Positions 34,435 to 44,295 of a stretch of DNA of 64,000 bases are shown here, one piece after another. Each line of letters begins with the position of its first letter. Position 1 is the stretch's first letter. The notes beneath the pieces are model-generated. The model saw only the letters and a program-made list of their open reading frames with translations, searched no databases and was not told the origin of the DNA. The stretch comes from Planctomycetota bacterium (lineage in GTDB: Bacteria > Planctomycetota > UBA1135 > JADKAF01), in NCBI GenBank assembly GCA_016793245.1, contig JAEUHW010000030.1:1-64000 (forward strand), read 5' to 3'. The position numbers and the translations under genes were made by a program.

Positions 34435-37032
34435 ATGCGTAGTTGCCTTTGGATCCTCGCCGGCCTGGCGGGGTTCGTCGCATTCCAGCGCTCATCCGAG
34501 GCCCAGGCGCTAACACGCCTGGAGTCCTCTTACGGATCTTCGGCATCGACAGCGCTGCATGCCTCGAGCGACGGGCAGCGGATCTACGTTGCCGACGGGG
34601 CGACGGTCACGATTCTCGATGCGGCGTCGACAGCGGTCCCCATGCCTACCGTCGCGCAGGTGCCGGTCTTCGCGCAGATCTCGCAGCTCCTGCTCGACCC
34701 CACGGAACCGCAGCTCTACATCGCCGGAGGATCCCATGGTCTGCTGAAGATGCATACCGCTGAAGCGGCCTCGTGCGACCCTTGCACCATCGGGAAGCAG
34801 GGTGGATGCCATCCGGTCGTCGTCCTGGATGACGACGATCCAGCGACCACCTCCGCGCAGGACAATGAGAAGTTCTGCCTGGGTCTGGCCGTGCTCGGCG
34901 GGCAGTACTTGGTCGCGACTTTCGGCGCCCGAGATCTGAACGAAGTTCGCATCTATGCCCTCGCTACCCTACGCGCCGCGACCAGCCCGATCTCGCCGCT
35001 AAGCATCGCATCCATCCCCCCGCACCCGAACAGCGCCTTCCGCGGACCCGCGCATGCGCTCGCCGTGCGAGCGAGTCGTGCCTATGTCGCGCTCGGAGGG
35101 CAAGGACTGGCGCGGGTGGACTTCGCCATTCCTACGGCCCCATCCGTGATCCAGGGCCCGGTCTTCGGTCCAGCCAATAACCCGTTCCCAGGACAAACCG
35201 GCGATGTGCGCAGTGTCGCGATCGCCCGCGGAAGGCTCTACGCCACCGTGGACGGACTTGGCATGGCGGAGATCTGGCTAGGAGCGCCGTGGAGTCCCAA
35301 CGTTGCCGTCAACCTGATTCCCATGCAGGACGCCGCCGGGTTCCCGCACTACCCGATTCGCCTCAGTGCGCTAGAGCAAGGCAGCGAGGACTTCCTGCTC
35401 GGAGTAGCAGTAAACTCCGCACCGGCGATGGCTGCCGATGCCGCTCCGTTCAACTCATGGGGCGCCGTAAGCTATGATGTCGCTCCGGGCAACCTGCCGA
35501 CAACCCCGGCGGAAGGAGCGCAGACCGGACTGATCGTAATGTCCGGAAGTCAGTCGAGCGGAGTCCAGGTATCGAGCCAGGTATTCATCGGCACACAAGA
35601 ATGGCAGGGCTTGCAGCTACGCGCTGGGCCACAGGCCCCCTGGAGCTATGAACTGCACAAGGGCACCGTGCAAGTGCGCGACCTCGGAGGAAGCTATGCG
35701 GTCATCGCAAGCCGAAACATCGCCGTCCTCAGGGGGAAGAACCCGGCTCGGGTCGGCTTCAGTGAAGCCAATCCTCGGCTACTCCTTACGACGACCGACT
35801 ACTATCCGAACCAGGGTCCCTTCCTCGCAACATGCACGCCGGGATGTATCGATGCGTTCGCCACTCCTCCAGGCGGAGTCTCTGACTTCGGGGTCATCAC
35901 GAACTTCGATGCGCAGTGGATCGAGCCGTCGATTCCCGGGGCATCCTGGCTCTTGCGGGGACGCAAGTCGGGTGGTTGGTGGTTGCAGCTCCTGCAGACG
36001 AATGGGATCTGCGGCGGCGTGCTACCAAGCTGGTATGAGTGGAGAGTCGATACGAGTCCCGACAGCTATGGTCTCACTGGGCGCCTCGGTTACTTCGGCC
36101 ACAAGAACGACGCCTGGGACCCCGATCTCCTACTCGCCACGCGGACGGCGACGCGGGACGGGCTGGTCGCCTACAGCCGCAGTAGACTCGCTCAGGTCGC
36201 GCTCCAGAATCCTCCGCCTCCTACGAGCATCCAAGGGCCAGCCCTTTCGTGCCAAACCGCTCCCGGGTCCTGCGAAGTCTGGAGACTGGATACCCATCCC
36301 GAGTTCAAGGGTTGGAACCATGGCTGCTCGAGCTTTCCCTGCGACGCGATCAGGGAGCACTTCTCCGCCCGCGTGCTCAACCTGGACTGCGACACGGCCC
36401 AAATCTTCGATCCCAGCTCAGGGAGCACGAAGTGGATCGTCGCAACCGCAGCCGGATATCACAGCCGCGATCCCCAGGATCCTCTCCTTGGCCTCGGGAG
36501 CAATCCTGACGGAGCCTTCTACACGAGCGCCATGCTCACCGTTCACGACCTCTCGACGGTGCCGATCTCGCCTTCGCCACTGCTGCGGCTCTACAGCTCG
36601 ACGAAGCCTGGAAACGCAACGGACGTCAAGATCGTCACGGTCGCCAGCGGAACCTGGGTACTGGCCTCTGACTACGCTGGACACCTACAGTGCTTCGACA
36701 TTACCGGACTCGGTTCCGGAACCGGCGGTGTCGTGACCTCCAGCGCGATCTGGACCTTGCCGCTGAACCTCTACGACGGCCTGCATGACAATGCATCAGA
36801 GGTCGAAGTCGACACTTTCGTGGAGAGCGGAACGACGCGCACCCTGGCCTACGTAGCCTGCTATCGACGCGGAGTGGAAGTGCTGGACCTAACCAATCTC
36901 CCCATCATCACCAAGGTGGCGACGCTAGACACGCCAGGGCTCGCGGAAGGGGTGAAGCTCCGGTCCTTCGCCGGAAGCAAGCGCCTGCTGGTCGCCTGTC
37001 GGGCGGGCGGCGTGCACATCTTCGCCCCTTGA
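34435..37032 (+). CDS. Secreted LVIVD-like beta-propeller protein
   Basis: 865 aa. Signal peptide about 1-24 (VAFQRSSEAQ). Regularly repeated blades such as DGQRIYVADGATVTILDA, SRAYVALGGQGLARVDF and TLAYVACYRRGVEVLDL are typical of LVIVD or similar propellers. Many Cys pairs (e.g. CDPCTIGKQGGC) suggest disulfides in an exported protein. GAGGAG lies seven nt before the chosen ATG; the in-frame ATG at 34405 would add ten Arg/Ser-rich residues. GC and codon choice (GGA, GTA, CTA, AAT) are lower than the flanks, suggesting recent acquisition. No catalytic residues seen. Confidence 0.75.
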   Translation: MRSCLWILAGLAGFVAFQRSSEAQALTRLESSYGSSASTALHASSDGQRIYVADGATVTILDAASTAVPMPTVAQVPVFAQISQLLLDPTEPQLYIAGGSHGLLKMHTAEAASCDPCTIGKQGGCHPVVVLDDDDPATTSAQDNEKFCLGLAVLGGQYLVATFGARDLNEVRIYALATLRAATSPISPLSIASIPPHPNSAFRGPAHALAVRASRAYVALGGQGLARVDFAIPTAPSVIQGPVFGPANNPFPGQTGDVRSVAIARGRLYATVDGLGMAEIWLGAPWSPNVAVNLIPMQDAAGFPHYPIRLSALEQGSEDFLLGVAVNSAPAMAADAAPFNSWGAVSYDVAPGNLPTTPAEGAQTGLIVMSGSQSSGVQVSSQVFIGTQEWQGLQLRAGPQAPWSYELHKGTVQVRDLGGSYAVIASRNIAVLRGKNPARVGFSEANPRLLLTTTDYYPNQGPFLATCTPGCIDAFATPPGGVSDFGVITNFDAQWIEPSIPGASWLLRGRKSGGWWLQLLQTNGICGGVLPSWYEWRVDTSPDSYGLTGRLGYFGHKNDAWDPDLLLATRTATRDGLVAYSRSRLAQVALQNPPPPTSIQGPALSCQTAPGSCEVWRLDTHPEFKGWNHGCSSFPCDAIREHFSARVLNLDCDTAQIFDPSSGSTKWIVATAAGYHSRDPQDPLLGLGSNPDGAFYTSAMLTVHDLSTVPISPSPLLRLYSSTKPGNATDVKIVTVASGTWVLASDYAGHLQCFDITGLGSGTGGVVTSSAIWTLPLNLYDGLHDNASEVEVDTFVESGTTRTLAYVACYRRGVEVLDLTNLPIITKVATLDTPGLAEGVKLRSFAGSKRLLVACRAGGVHIFAP

Positions 37033-37249
37033 GGGCCCGTCCATTCACTGCTCCCGGAGTGCCCGACGTGCCAGGCGCGCGCGCGACAGCCAAGATGCCG
37101 CGGGCGGCGCACACGGCGGACCTTACGTCACCCAATCATGGCTCTCGGCTCGGGGCCAGAGTCATCCAGGTCAGTCCTACGTTCGGCCACGTCGAGGGAA
37201 TCACTCCTCGCCAAGACCGTAGATCCATACCCAACCCCAGGAGTCTTCC

Positions 37250-39262
37250 ATGCGCATCGCGTCTTCAACTCTCCGCCTCAGTGGCGCACTGATCTCCATC
37301 TTCTTGACCGGAACACTCGCAGCCCAGAACCCGCAAGTCGATGGGCTGAAGGTCTTTCACCGCAGCGGCCAGACCTTCCTCACCTGGAATGAGCATGTTG
37401 GCTCGGGAGGCGAGCACTACAACATCTACCGAGTCAACAATCCCTCCACCACCATCACCGACGTCAGCGGACTGACCCCCGTCTTCACGGCCTGGAACGA
37501 CTCCGCGGAGATGTACTCCGATCGCTGGCGCAACAACGCGCCGCGGTGGGTCAGGCGCTGCGTCATCGCTGACGACAAGGACGAGCTCGGCGACGGGATC
37601 GGCCTCTGCGTGCTGACACTGAAGCGAAGCGACTTCGGGGGAGGCACCGATAGCGGCACCGGCTTCTACGTGGTGACGCTCGTGAATAGCGCCGGATGGG
37701 AGAACAAGACCGCGGTGGCCGGCATCAACGCGATCGGAGGCATCGCGGAGTCCGTAGCAGACCCACTTCCCGTGCGCGTCGCGGACAATCCCGCGAATCC
37801 GCACCCCAGTCTCGTCTCCGTCTTCATCCAGTACCTGGACTGCCGCGACATCAACACGACCTTCTTCGCCCCGAATCCGCTGAACGGCTACTGGGGTGAG
37901 AATCCCAACCTCCCACACATAGCCAATGCGCAGGCGTATGCGTGCGCTTATCGCGTGGGAGTGCACCCTATGCTCACGAGTGGGCCTCATCCGCTCGTGC
38001 TGAGACTTCATGTCCATGCCGGGAATCGCTTCCCGGATCCGAACAATCTCTACGAGCTCCCCGCGTCGCCCTGCATAGAGATCACCCCGACCGACGTGAA
38101 TGACACTTGGTGGTTCGGATTCTCACGACTCCATGACTACCGCAATGGTGGCGTTCCGGCAAACGGCAACATTCAGAACGTGACCGAGCACCGCGTCCTG
38201 CGCATGATTCACGACGTCGAGCGTGATCCGGAATTCGACATCGACTCCAAACGAATCTACGTGCACGGACACTCGATGGGCGGATCGGGCGCGCTCGCGT
38301 TCTCGATGCGCTTCCCAGGAGTCTTCGCCGCGGCGTACGCCAGCAAGCCCATGACGAACTACCTCGCGTATGTTACGCAGCCACCCATTCCCCGGCCCGC
38401 GGACTATCGACAAGACCTCATCGCCCGCTGGGGTGACCCGAATGCAGCCCATCTCGGGACGCGCGTCGCTGCGCCGAGAGACTGGGCAGACCACTTGCAG
38501 CCCTACGTCGGCCCGAACGTCAGTGTCTGGGACTGGCAGAATCACCAAGTCCAGATGAGCCAGCTCTTAGCGGAGGAAATGGTCCCCTTGGGCATCCACC
38601 ATGGGCTGAACGATTCGACCATTCCGGGTCCAACGCAGTGCGATCCCTTCTACCAGCCCTTGCTCGAAGGGCGGCGCGCATTCGCCGCGCTAGTCGACTG
38701 CTCGGGGCATGATGGAAGCAACGCATTCGCGGGCATGCCCCCGGCCTTTGAAAGCCAATTCGTTGCCTCAACGCAGATCCCCTTTCACGGCTTCGAAGCT
38801 CGGATCGACCAGAGCGTGCCAGGATTCTCTCAGGTGGCGTACTCCCCACAGTGCCCACAGGAACCTTGCTCACCAGTTCCGTTTCCCTTGCCGCCTTCGC
38901 TCGCGTTCTCCTGCCCGCTATCGGGGAGCACCCCTCCGCACTACCTCGGCGATCTGGAGTGGGGTACGAAGTGGATGCAGTTGAGTCTCCCCCAACAACC
39001 CCTGCCGCCGGTGGATGATCACTCCCGCTGGGAGATGAGCTTTAGTTGCCGCGGCACGGCGAGCTACACGGTGGATATCACTCCTCGTCGGCTGCAGAGA
39101 TTCCAGGTACTAGCCCAGACGCCGTACACTTACGAGAACTGGCCGCACGGCGCGACGGCTCCCGTGAAGACCGGGATCGTGTATGCCGATTCCCTGGGAC
39201 TCTTGACCATTCCGAACTTCAGCATCAGCGGCGCCGGCAATCGCCTCGTGATCTACCGCTAG
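37250..39262 (+). CDS. Secreted alpha/beta-hydrolase (PHB-depolymerase/esterase-like)
   Basis: 670 aa. Signal peptide about 1-25 (LAAQ); the N-terminal part (about 28-150) may be a fibronectin-III-like domain (GQTFLTWNEH). The hydrolase core is at about 240-500, with nucleophile elbow GHSMGG (Ser342), a likely acid Asp in HHGLNDSTI and His in DCSGHDG. The C-terminal extension (about 500-670) is beta-rich and Pro-rich. AGGAG lies six nt before the ATG. Lower GC like the preceding propeller gene, with which it forms a tandem pair separated by 217 bp with nothing else evident. Substrate unknown. Confidence 0.8.
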   Translation: MRIASSTLRLSGALISIFLTGTLAAQNPQVDGLKVFHRSGQTFLTWNEHVGSGGEHYNIYRVNNPSTTITDVSGLTPVFTAWNDSAEMYSDRWRNNAPRWVRRCVIADDKDELGDGIGLCVLTLKRSDFGGGTDSGTGFYVVTLVNSAGWENKTAVAGINAIGGIAESVADPLPVRVADNPANPHPSLVSVFIQYLDCRDINTTFFAPNPLNGYWGENPNLPHIANAQAYACAYRVGVHPMLTSGPHPLVLRLHVHAGNRFPDPNNLYELPASPCIEITPTDVNDTWWFGFSRLHDYRNGGVPANGNIQNVTEHRVLRMIHDVERDPEFDIDSKRIYVHGHSMGGSGALAFSMRFPGVFAAAYASKPMTNYLAYVTQPPIPRPADYRQDLIARWGDPNAAHLGTRVAAPRDWADHLQPYVGPNVSVWDWQNHQVQMSQLLAEEMVPLGIHHGLNDSTIPGPTQCDPFYQPLLEGRRAFAALVDCSGHDGSNAFAGMPPAFESQFVASTQIPFHGFEARIDQSVPGFSQVAYSPQCPQEPCSPVPFPLPPSLAFSCPLSGSTPPHYLGDLEWGTKWMQLSLPQQPLPPVDDHSRWEMSFSCRGTASYTVDITPRRLQRFQVLAQTPYTYENWPHGATAPVKTGIVYADSLGLLTIPNFSISGAGNRLVIYR

Positions 39263-39327
39263 CAGTCTTTCGAGGAGTTGCTCTTCGGCCGGGAGCGTCG
39301 CCACGGACGCCAGCAAGGGCCCGAACA

Positions 39328-39346
39328 GGCTCTCGCTTCGAGAGCC
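39328..39346. terminator. Hairpin between convergent genes
   Basis: A perfect 8-bp stem GGCTCTCG/CGAGAGCC with loop CTT, between the esterase stop and the end of the DAB operon. Suited to terminate either strand. Confidence 0.55.
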
Positions 39347-39410
39347 CAACGGGGAGAACATCCGTGATCACCGCACGACCACGCGTCCTAGCGGACTAGG
39401 CGAGCTCGCG

Positions 39411-40451
39411 TTAGTGAAGCTGCGCCAGCAAGAGCTGCGGCCAGAGGCCGAAGAGCAGAGTCGTCAGCACCAGCGCGACGAGGAGTGGCGCGAGCCAGCG
39501 CCGCTCCTCGCCGAGCGCCTCGACGAGCTGGCGCGGGCGCCCGCTGAAGACGCCGAGGTAGATCCGGTAGAAGCCGACGCCGTTCAGAACGGAGGCGAAG
39601 ATCATGCCGATGCAGGCGGCGGTCGAGCGCTCGAGCAGCGTATGGAAGACCAGGTCCTCGGCGAAGAAGACGACGCCGCCGGGGACGCCGACGAAGAGCC
39701 AGCCGGCGACGAGGAAGAGGCGATTCGAGGTGGGCGCCACTTCGGCCAAGCCGTTGTCGGGGGCCAGCTCGGCCAAGCCGAAGCGGCGGCGCAGGTCGTC
39801 GAGGACGAGGATCAGCACGGCGAGCCCGAGATTCGTGCCGAGGAGCATCAGGAGCTCGGCGGCGAAGCCCTCATCGCTCGCGATGGCGCCGGCGATGAGC
39901 AGCGCGGACTGCGAGAGGCCGAGCGCGAAGACCGCGCGCAGCGGATCGCGGCGGATCAGCGACAAGCCAGAGTGCAGGATGGCCGTTCCGACGAACCAGA
40001 GCGCGAGCCACGCGCGCACACCGGGTTCGACCGTCGCAGTCTGCGGACCCAGAATGTGCACCGCGAGCACGAGCCCCGGCTGGGCCAGCATCAGGGCCAG
40101 GATCTCGAGCGCGGGCAAGCGCAGCTTCAGCGACTCCATCCAGAGATGGAACGGGAAGGCACCGCCCACGAGAACCAACGCGGTGATGGCCAGGGCCACC
40201 GAATAGGGTCGCTCGCCGTGCGCCGCGAGCAGCGCGAGAACCAGCACCGGCGGCACGAGATCGAAGCGCCCGCGGCGCAGCGCGAACGCGAAGCGACTCC
40301 GCACCACGGCGAAGCCGATCGCCGCGCCGAGCAGGACGACGAAGAGCAGGTGGGTCGGCGCGAACCACGTCGCGAGGGCCAGAGCTCCTCCGAGCAGCGG
40401 CCAGCCCAAGGCGTGCGGATCTTCTGCGCGTGCGTCGAGGTCGCTTCTCAT
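39411..40451 (-). CDS. NuoM/NuoN-like membrane subunit of the DAB cluster
   Basis: 346 aa, almost entirely hydrophobic with many transmembrane helices. FHLWMESLKLRLPALEI and LSLIRRDPLRAVFALGLSQSALLIAGAI are the conserved proton-antiporter (NuoL/M/N, PF00361-type) helices. It overlaps the NuoL-like gene by four nt (ATGA), so both are made together. Usual DAB systems have one such subunit. A second, shorter one could be an added proton-channel module or the other half of a split protein. A longer reading frame extending to 41876 crosses the neighbouring gene in the wrong frame and is rejected. Confidence 0.75.
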   Translation of the reverse strand: MRSDLDARAEDPHALGWPLLGGALALATWFAPTHLLFVVLLGAAIGFAVVRSRFAFALRRGRFDLVPPVLVLALLAAHGERPYSVALAITALVLVGGAFPFHLWMESLKLRLPALEILALMLAQPGLVLAVHILGPQTATVEPGVRAWLALWFVGTAILHSGLSLIRRDPLRAVFALGLSQSALLIAGAIASDEGFAAELLMLLGTNLGLAVLILVLDDLRRRFGLAELAPDNGLAEVAPTSNRLFLVAGWLFVGVPGGVVFFAEDLVFHTLLERSTAACIGMIFASVLNGVGFYRIYLGVFSGRPRQLVEALGEERRWLAPLLVALVLTTLLFGLWPQLLLAQLH

Positions 40452-41749
40452 CGGTGCCTCCGGCGATCGACGCGGCGCCCGAGACAGCGATCCTCGAGAG
40501 TCGCCACCGCGCGGAAGAAGGCGAAGAAGGGCCGCACGACGAAGCGCGTCTGGACGCTGTCGATCCAGAACTGCCGCACGGCGCCGAGGTAGAGCTTGCG
40601 CTGCATCGCGAGCGGGAGCAGGCGCTCGTAGAAGGAGAGGCGCTGCAGGCGCAAGCTCCCGGCGAAGACGGGGTTGTCCTGGAAGTCCTGGATGAGCGAA
40701 GAAGAGCGCAGGAACTGCCACGTGCGCAGCCCCGCGTGCGCGAACATGTGCGCGAGCACGACGCGCTCGAAGCCGAGGGCGAGCTCGACGTACATGATGC
40801 CGATCTGCGCCATCGTGGCGTAGGCGAGCGAGGTCTTCGCATCCGGACGCGTGCGCCCGACCAAGGTGGCCCACAGCGCGGTGAGTCCACCGATCGCGAG
40901 CATCGCCGCGCGGACCCCGTCCTGAGGCAACCAGAGTTCCCGCGTGCGCAGGAGCAAGAAGGGCCCGAGGTGCACCGAGAGGGCGCCGTAGAAGATCGCG
41001 CTGGAGGCGGCCGGGCCCTCCATCGCGCGATGCAGCCACGGCGAGAACGGGAGCTGCGCCGACTTCGCCAGCGAGCCCAGGAGCAGCGCGAGCGCCACCA
41101 GCGCGGCGTCGTGCGCGAGCACGTCGCTCGAGAAGTGAGCGAAGCGCTGGTCCGGGAAGCTGTGATGGACCAGCACGGCCGCGAGCAGGATCCCGAAGTC
41201 GCCCAGGCGGTAGTAGACCAGCGCGCGCAGGCTGTTCTGCGCGGCGCGCACATGCCCGCGGAAGAAGGCGATCAGCATCACCGAGCTCATGCCGACCACT
41301 TCCCACGCGACGTAGAGCGTGTCGATGTTGCCGGCGAAGCAGAGCAGCCAGAGCGCCGCTCCGAGCAAGGTCACCAGGAACCAGTAGCGCGAGGCTCCCG
41401 GCTCGCGGTGGAACGACGGGATCGAGAAGCGCACCACGACCGGATAGACCAGCGCCACCAGCGCGGCATAGGTCATGCCGATGTGATCGACGAGCAGCAT
41501 CGGCAGCCAGCGGTAGCCGTGGTGATCGAGCGCCGGCGGCAGCACGGTCTCGTAGACGCCGTCGCCGGCGCTCACCCACGCGTAGAAGACCGCGGCCGTC
41601 GACGCGAGCACGACGAGCGAGTGCAACGCCGCGAGACGCGGCTCGTAGCCCGCGCGCCAGCGGATGCCGAGCAGGAGCGCGAGACCGAGCAAGGCCGGCG
41701 GGACGAGCACCGCCAGCAGCAGCGGTACGAAGAGCACATCGAGGCTCAT
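40448..41749 (-). CDS. dabB: NuoL-like proton-conducting subunit (DabB)
   Basis: 433 aa of dense transmembrane helices. WEVVGMSSVMLIAFFRGHVRAAQNSLRALVYYRLGDFGIL, LLLGSLAKSAQLPFSPWLHRAMEGPAASSAIFYGAL and KTSLAYATMAQIGIMYVELAL are NuoL/MrpA-type signatures, with the Lys residues used for proton translocation. DabB couples cation movement to DabA-driven bicarbonate formation. A start at 41749 overlaps the dabA stop by one base (TGATG), indicating coupling; the frame upstream is a shadow. Somewhat shorter than typical DabB, which may be compensated by the next gene. Confidence 0.83.
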   Translation of the reverse strand: MSLDVLFVPLLLAVLVPPALLGLALLLGIRWRAGYEPRLAALHSLVVLASTAAVFYAWVSAGDGVYETVLPPALDHHGYRWLPMLLVDHIGMTYAALVALVYPVVVRFSIPSFHREPGASRYWFLVTLLGAALWLLCFAGNIDTLYVAWEVVGMSSVMLIAFFRGHVRAAQNSLRALVYYRLGDFGILLAAVLVHHSFPDQRFAHFSSDVLAHDAALVALALLLGSLAKSAQLPFSPWLHRAMEGPAASSAIFYGALSVHLGPFLLLRTRELWLPQDGVRAAMLAIGGLTALWATLVGRTRPDAKTSLAYATMAQIGIMYVELALGFERVVLAHMFAHAGLRTWQFLRSSSLIQDFQDNPVFAGSLRLQRLSFYERLLPLAMQRKLYLGAVRQFWIDSVQTRFVVRPFFAFFRAVATLEDRCLGRRVDRRRHR

Positions 41750-44283
41750 CACGCGCGCCCTCCCGCGACCCCGACGACATGGTCGCAGTGCCGGTCGAAG
41801 ACCGTGGCAAGCTCGCCTGCGCGCAAGATCGGCGCCTCCGGCCAGACCTCGCGCCAAGGACGGAACTCACCTGCACTCCAGAGCTCGATGGCGCCGGTCT
41901 CGGGATCGATGCGCCCGAGCCGCATCCACTCCCCGTGGACCATGCGCTTCAAGCGTCCGTGTCCCTCGACGAGCGCGTGGATGCGCTCGGCCGGCGCCTC
42001 CATCAGGACCAGGATGCGCATCGGCTCGTGCAGCTCGACCTGCTGACGCGCGAGGCCGATGCGGAGATCGCTCTTCGAGCCCGTGATCACGCCGAGCAGC
42101 GAGACGACGTTCAGCGGCAGCTTCGAGCTCGCGCCGAAGCCGTCGTTGTCGACCCGCGAGAAGTAGTAGTCCATCGCGATGTTCACCGCGACCGGCACGG
42201 TGCCGAGCACCGCGTCGCGCAGCACGCTCCCATCGGGATCGATCGTCGGGTCGTAGGAGACGAGGAAGGTCCGGCGATCGAGGAAGGAACGCTGCGTCGC
42301 CGCGCGACGCCCGACGATGCACGCTGCGACGCGGTTGTGCCCGTACTCGGGACGCGGCTGCGCCAAGTCGTGGCCGCGGTCCTGGACGTGCTGATACGCG
42401 GCCTCGGGCGAGCGCGGCCTCGCTCGCGGCAGCAGTCGGAGACAGCGCTCCGCCGCGTTGGCTCGCGCGGCACGCCGCAGCCGCTCGGCGAGAGCCAAGA
42501 CCTCCTCCCAGCGTTCGGCAGGAACGAGCGAGCGGTCGAGCAGCTCCACCTCGTCGAGCGTCGTGTCGTGGAAGAACGGCACGAAGAGCGTCGCGTCGGG
42601 GATGTCGATGCCGAGCTCGCGCAGACGCTGGCGTACCGCCGGGCGATTCGCGAGCAGCGCATACGAGCGGGCATTCGGCTTGCCGGGATTGCCCGAGCAC
42701 GCCCCGCAGCCGTAGGCCTGGCGGAGCGGGTTGTTGTTCGTGGTCGAACCGTGGCTCACCACGGCGACGAGCGGGCGGAACGCGCTCACGAGCCCGCTGG
42801 TACGCAGGATCGAGCGCACGATCTGCGCTTGCTCCTCGGGCGAATAGCCCCCCGCGGCATCGATCTCGATGCGCGTCGCCGGCCGCGGCAGCACCATCCA
42901 CTGCAGACGTCGGCGCCAGCCGTGCACACGGCTCGGCAGGAGCAGCTTGAAGACCAGCGGGAGGAAGCTCAGCAAGCCCGCGAAGAGCGAGACGAAGAAG
43001 CCGCGCACGAGCGTGCGCGATTGCAGATAGAGCGAGAGCGCCATCGAAGCGCCGAGCTTGTCCGCGGTGCGCGAGCGCGCCCAGTCCTGTCCTTCCTCGT
43101 CGACGGGCAGCTCGCGGATCGTCCGCGAAGGCTCGACGACCGGCGGGCATTGGCGCGACGCGCGCCCTGCGCCCAGCGCATGGAAGTTCATGTCGAAGTT
43201 GAAGAAGCCCACGACGCCATAGGTTTCGAAGTCGTAGCCCGGGCTCTCCAGCACGCGCCGCATCGACTCCTCGCGATCATCCATGCAGAGCAGCGCTTGA
43301 GCCGCGATCTCGCGGCGCGGCAGCGGCTGCGCGAGGTCGCGCTCGAGCGTCGCCAGGAGCTGCCCACCGAAGCTCCGCTCGTAGGCCTCTTGCCAGCGCT
43401 CGAGGCGACCGAGTCCGATCGTGTTCCGCGAGAGGACGGGGGAACGATGATGCGGGTGATCGCGGCGCAGCGCCTCGTCGAGCGCGTGCATCGAGACGAG
43501 CATCACCGCGAGCCACTCCTTCAGCTTCAGGTGGGGCACCTCGGCCGGTGCCACTTGCGGCTCCGACTCGAGCTTCCAGACCATCCCCGACCAGCCCTTC
43601 AGCACGAACAGCGTCTGGAGCACGTACGCCGCGGCGTCATCCGCGGAAGCGACGGAGCTCACCTCCTCGTGGATCAGCTCGTCGAGCGAGCGCGCTCGGT
43701 CTCGATGCGCTCGCAGCCTCGCTCTGAGCTGCGGCGCCCATTCGAAGCCGAACTCTGGCGTGCTCTCGACCGAGGCGACGAAGAAGGCCCAGAGCCCCTC
43801 CGCGGCGAACGGGTTGGGCCAGGGTGCCAGCCCTTGATCGAGATAGCTCGCGATGATCGGCACGAGCCAGTCCTGCAGCGGCCGATCGCGCACCGAGTAG
43901 CGCAGCAAGTGCTCGGCGCTGGGCCCCGCCACGAGCCGCACCGGCGGAACGTCGTCGCCGAGGTCCGCTTCGCCGAGGAAGCGCGCCACGGCCTCTTCGC
44001 CATCGCGCGGGAGCTGGCGTCCCGCGGGCCAGCTCGAGAGCAAGACCTCGCCGAGCGTCGCGCGCTCGATGCGTCCGCGACGGAGCTGACGCCGGAAGAA
44101 GCGCTCGCTCTCGTAGGGCCGCGCGCGATAGAGCGCCGCGGCTTCGCGCACCGCTCTGCGGAACGGCCGATCCTCCCATTGCAGGAGGATGTTGTTGTGC
44201 ACGAACGCCCAGAGCGGGTTCTGGATCGGCAGGAGCGGGCGGCAGTACGCGAGCCAGCTCTCCACTGCGGCTGCGTGGGACAT
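41749..44283 (-). CDS. dabA: Inorganic carbon transporter subunit DabA (DUF2309)
   Basis: 844 aa. The carbonic-anhydrase-like zinc site of the DUF2309/UPF0753 family is intact: Cys333 and Asp335 (CMDDREES), His511 (VSHGSTTNNN) and Cys526 (YGCGACSGNPGKPNARSY). The His-Cys spacing of 15 equals that of characterised DabA. The family converts CO2 to bicarbonate unidirectionally, driven by the cation flux through DabB. No signal peptide, cytoplasmic face expected. Preceded by a SulP transporter (12 nt) and followed by overlapping dabB. Confidence 0.9.
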   Translation of the reverse strand: MSHAAAVESWLAYCRPLLPIQNPLWAFVHNNILLQWEDRPFRRAVREAAALYRARPYESERFFRRQLRRGRIERATLGEVLLSSWPAGRQLPRDGEEAVARFLGEADLGDDVPPVRLVAGPSAEHLLRYSVRDRPLQDWLVPIIASYLDQGLAPWPNPFAAEGLWAFFVASVESTPEFGFEWAPQLRARLRAHRDRARSLDELIHEEVSSVASADDAAAYVLQTLFVLKGWSGMVWKLESEPQVAPAEVPHLKLKEWLAVMLVSMHALDEALRRDHPHHRSPVLSRNTIGLGRLERWQEAYERSFGGQLLATLERDLAQPLPRREIAAQALLCMDDREESMRRVLESPGYDFETYGVVGFFNFDMNFHALGAGRASRQCPPVVEPSRTIRELPVDEEGQDWARSRTADKLGASMALSLYLQSRTLVRGFFVSLFAGLLSFLPLVFKLLLPSRVHGWRRRLQWMVLPRPATRIEIDAAGGYSPEEQAQIVRSILRTSGLVSAFRPLVAVVSHGSTTNNNPLRQAYGCGACSGNPGKPNARSYALLANRPAVRQRLRELGIDIPDATLFVPFFHDTTLDEVELLDRSLVPAERWEEVLALAERLRRAARANAAERCLRLLPRARPRSPEAAYQHVQDRGHDLAQPRPEYGHNRVAACIVGRRAATQRSFLDRRTFLVSYDPTIDPDGSVLRDAVLGTVPVAVNIAMDYYFSRVDNDGFGASSKLPLNVVSLLGVITGSKSDLRIGLARQQVELHEPMRILVLMEAPAERIHALVEGHGRLKRMVHGEWMRLGRIDPETGAIELWSAGEFRPWREVWPEAPILRAGELATVFDRHCDHVVGVAGGRA

Positions 44284-44295
44284 GGTTCGCTTTTC

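Noticed and set aside
39411-41876. 821-aa fused reading through both DAB membrane genes
   Set aside because: The N-terminal half is an out-of-frame, Arg-rich translation of the NuoL-like gene. The true gene starts at 40451 with an ATGA overlap.
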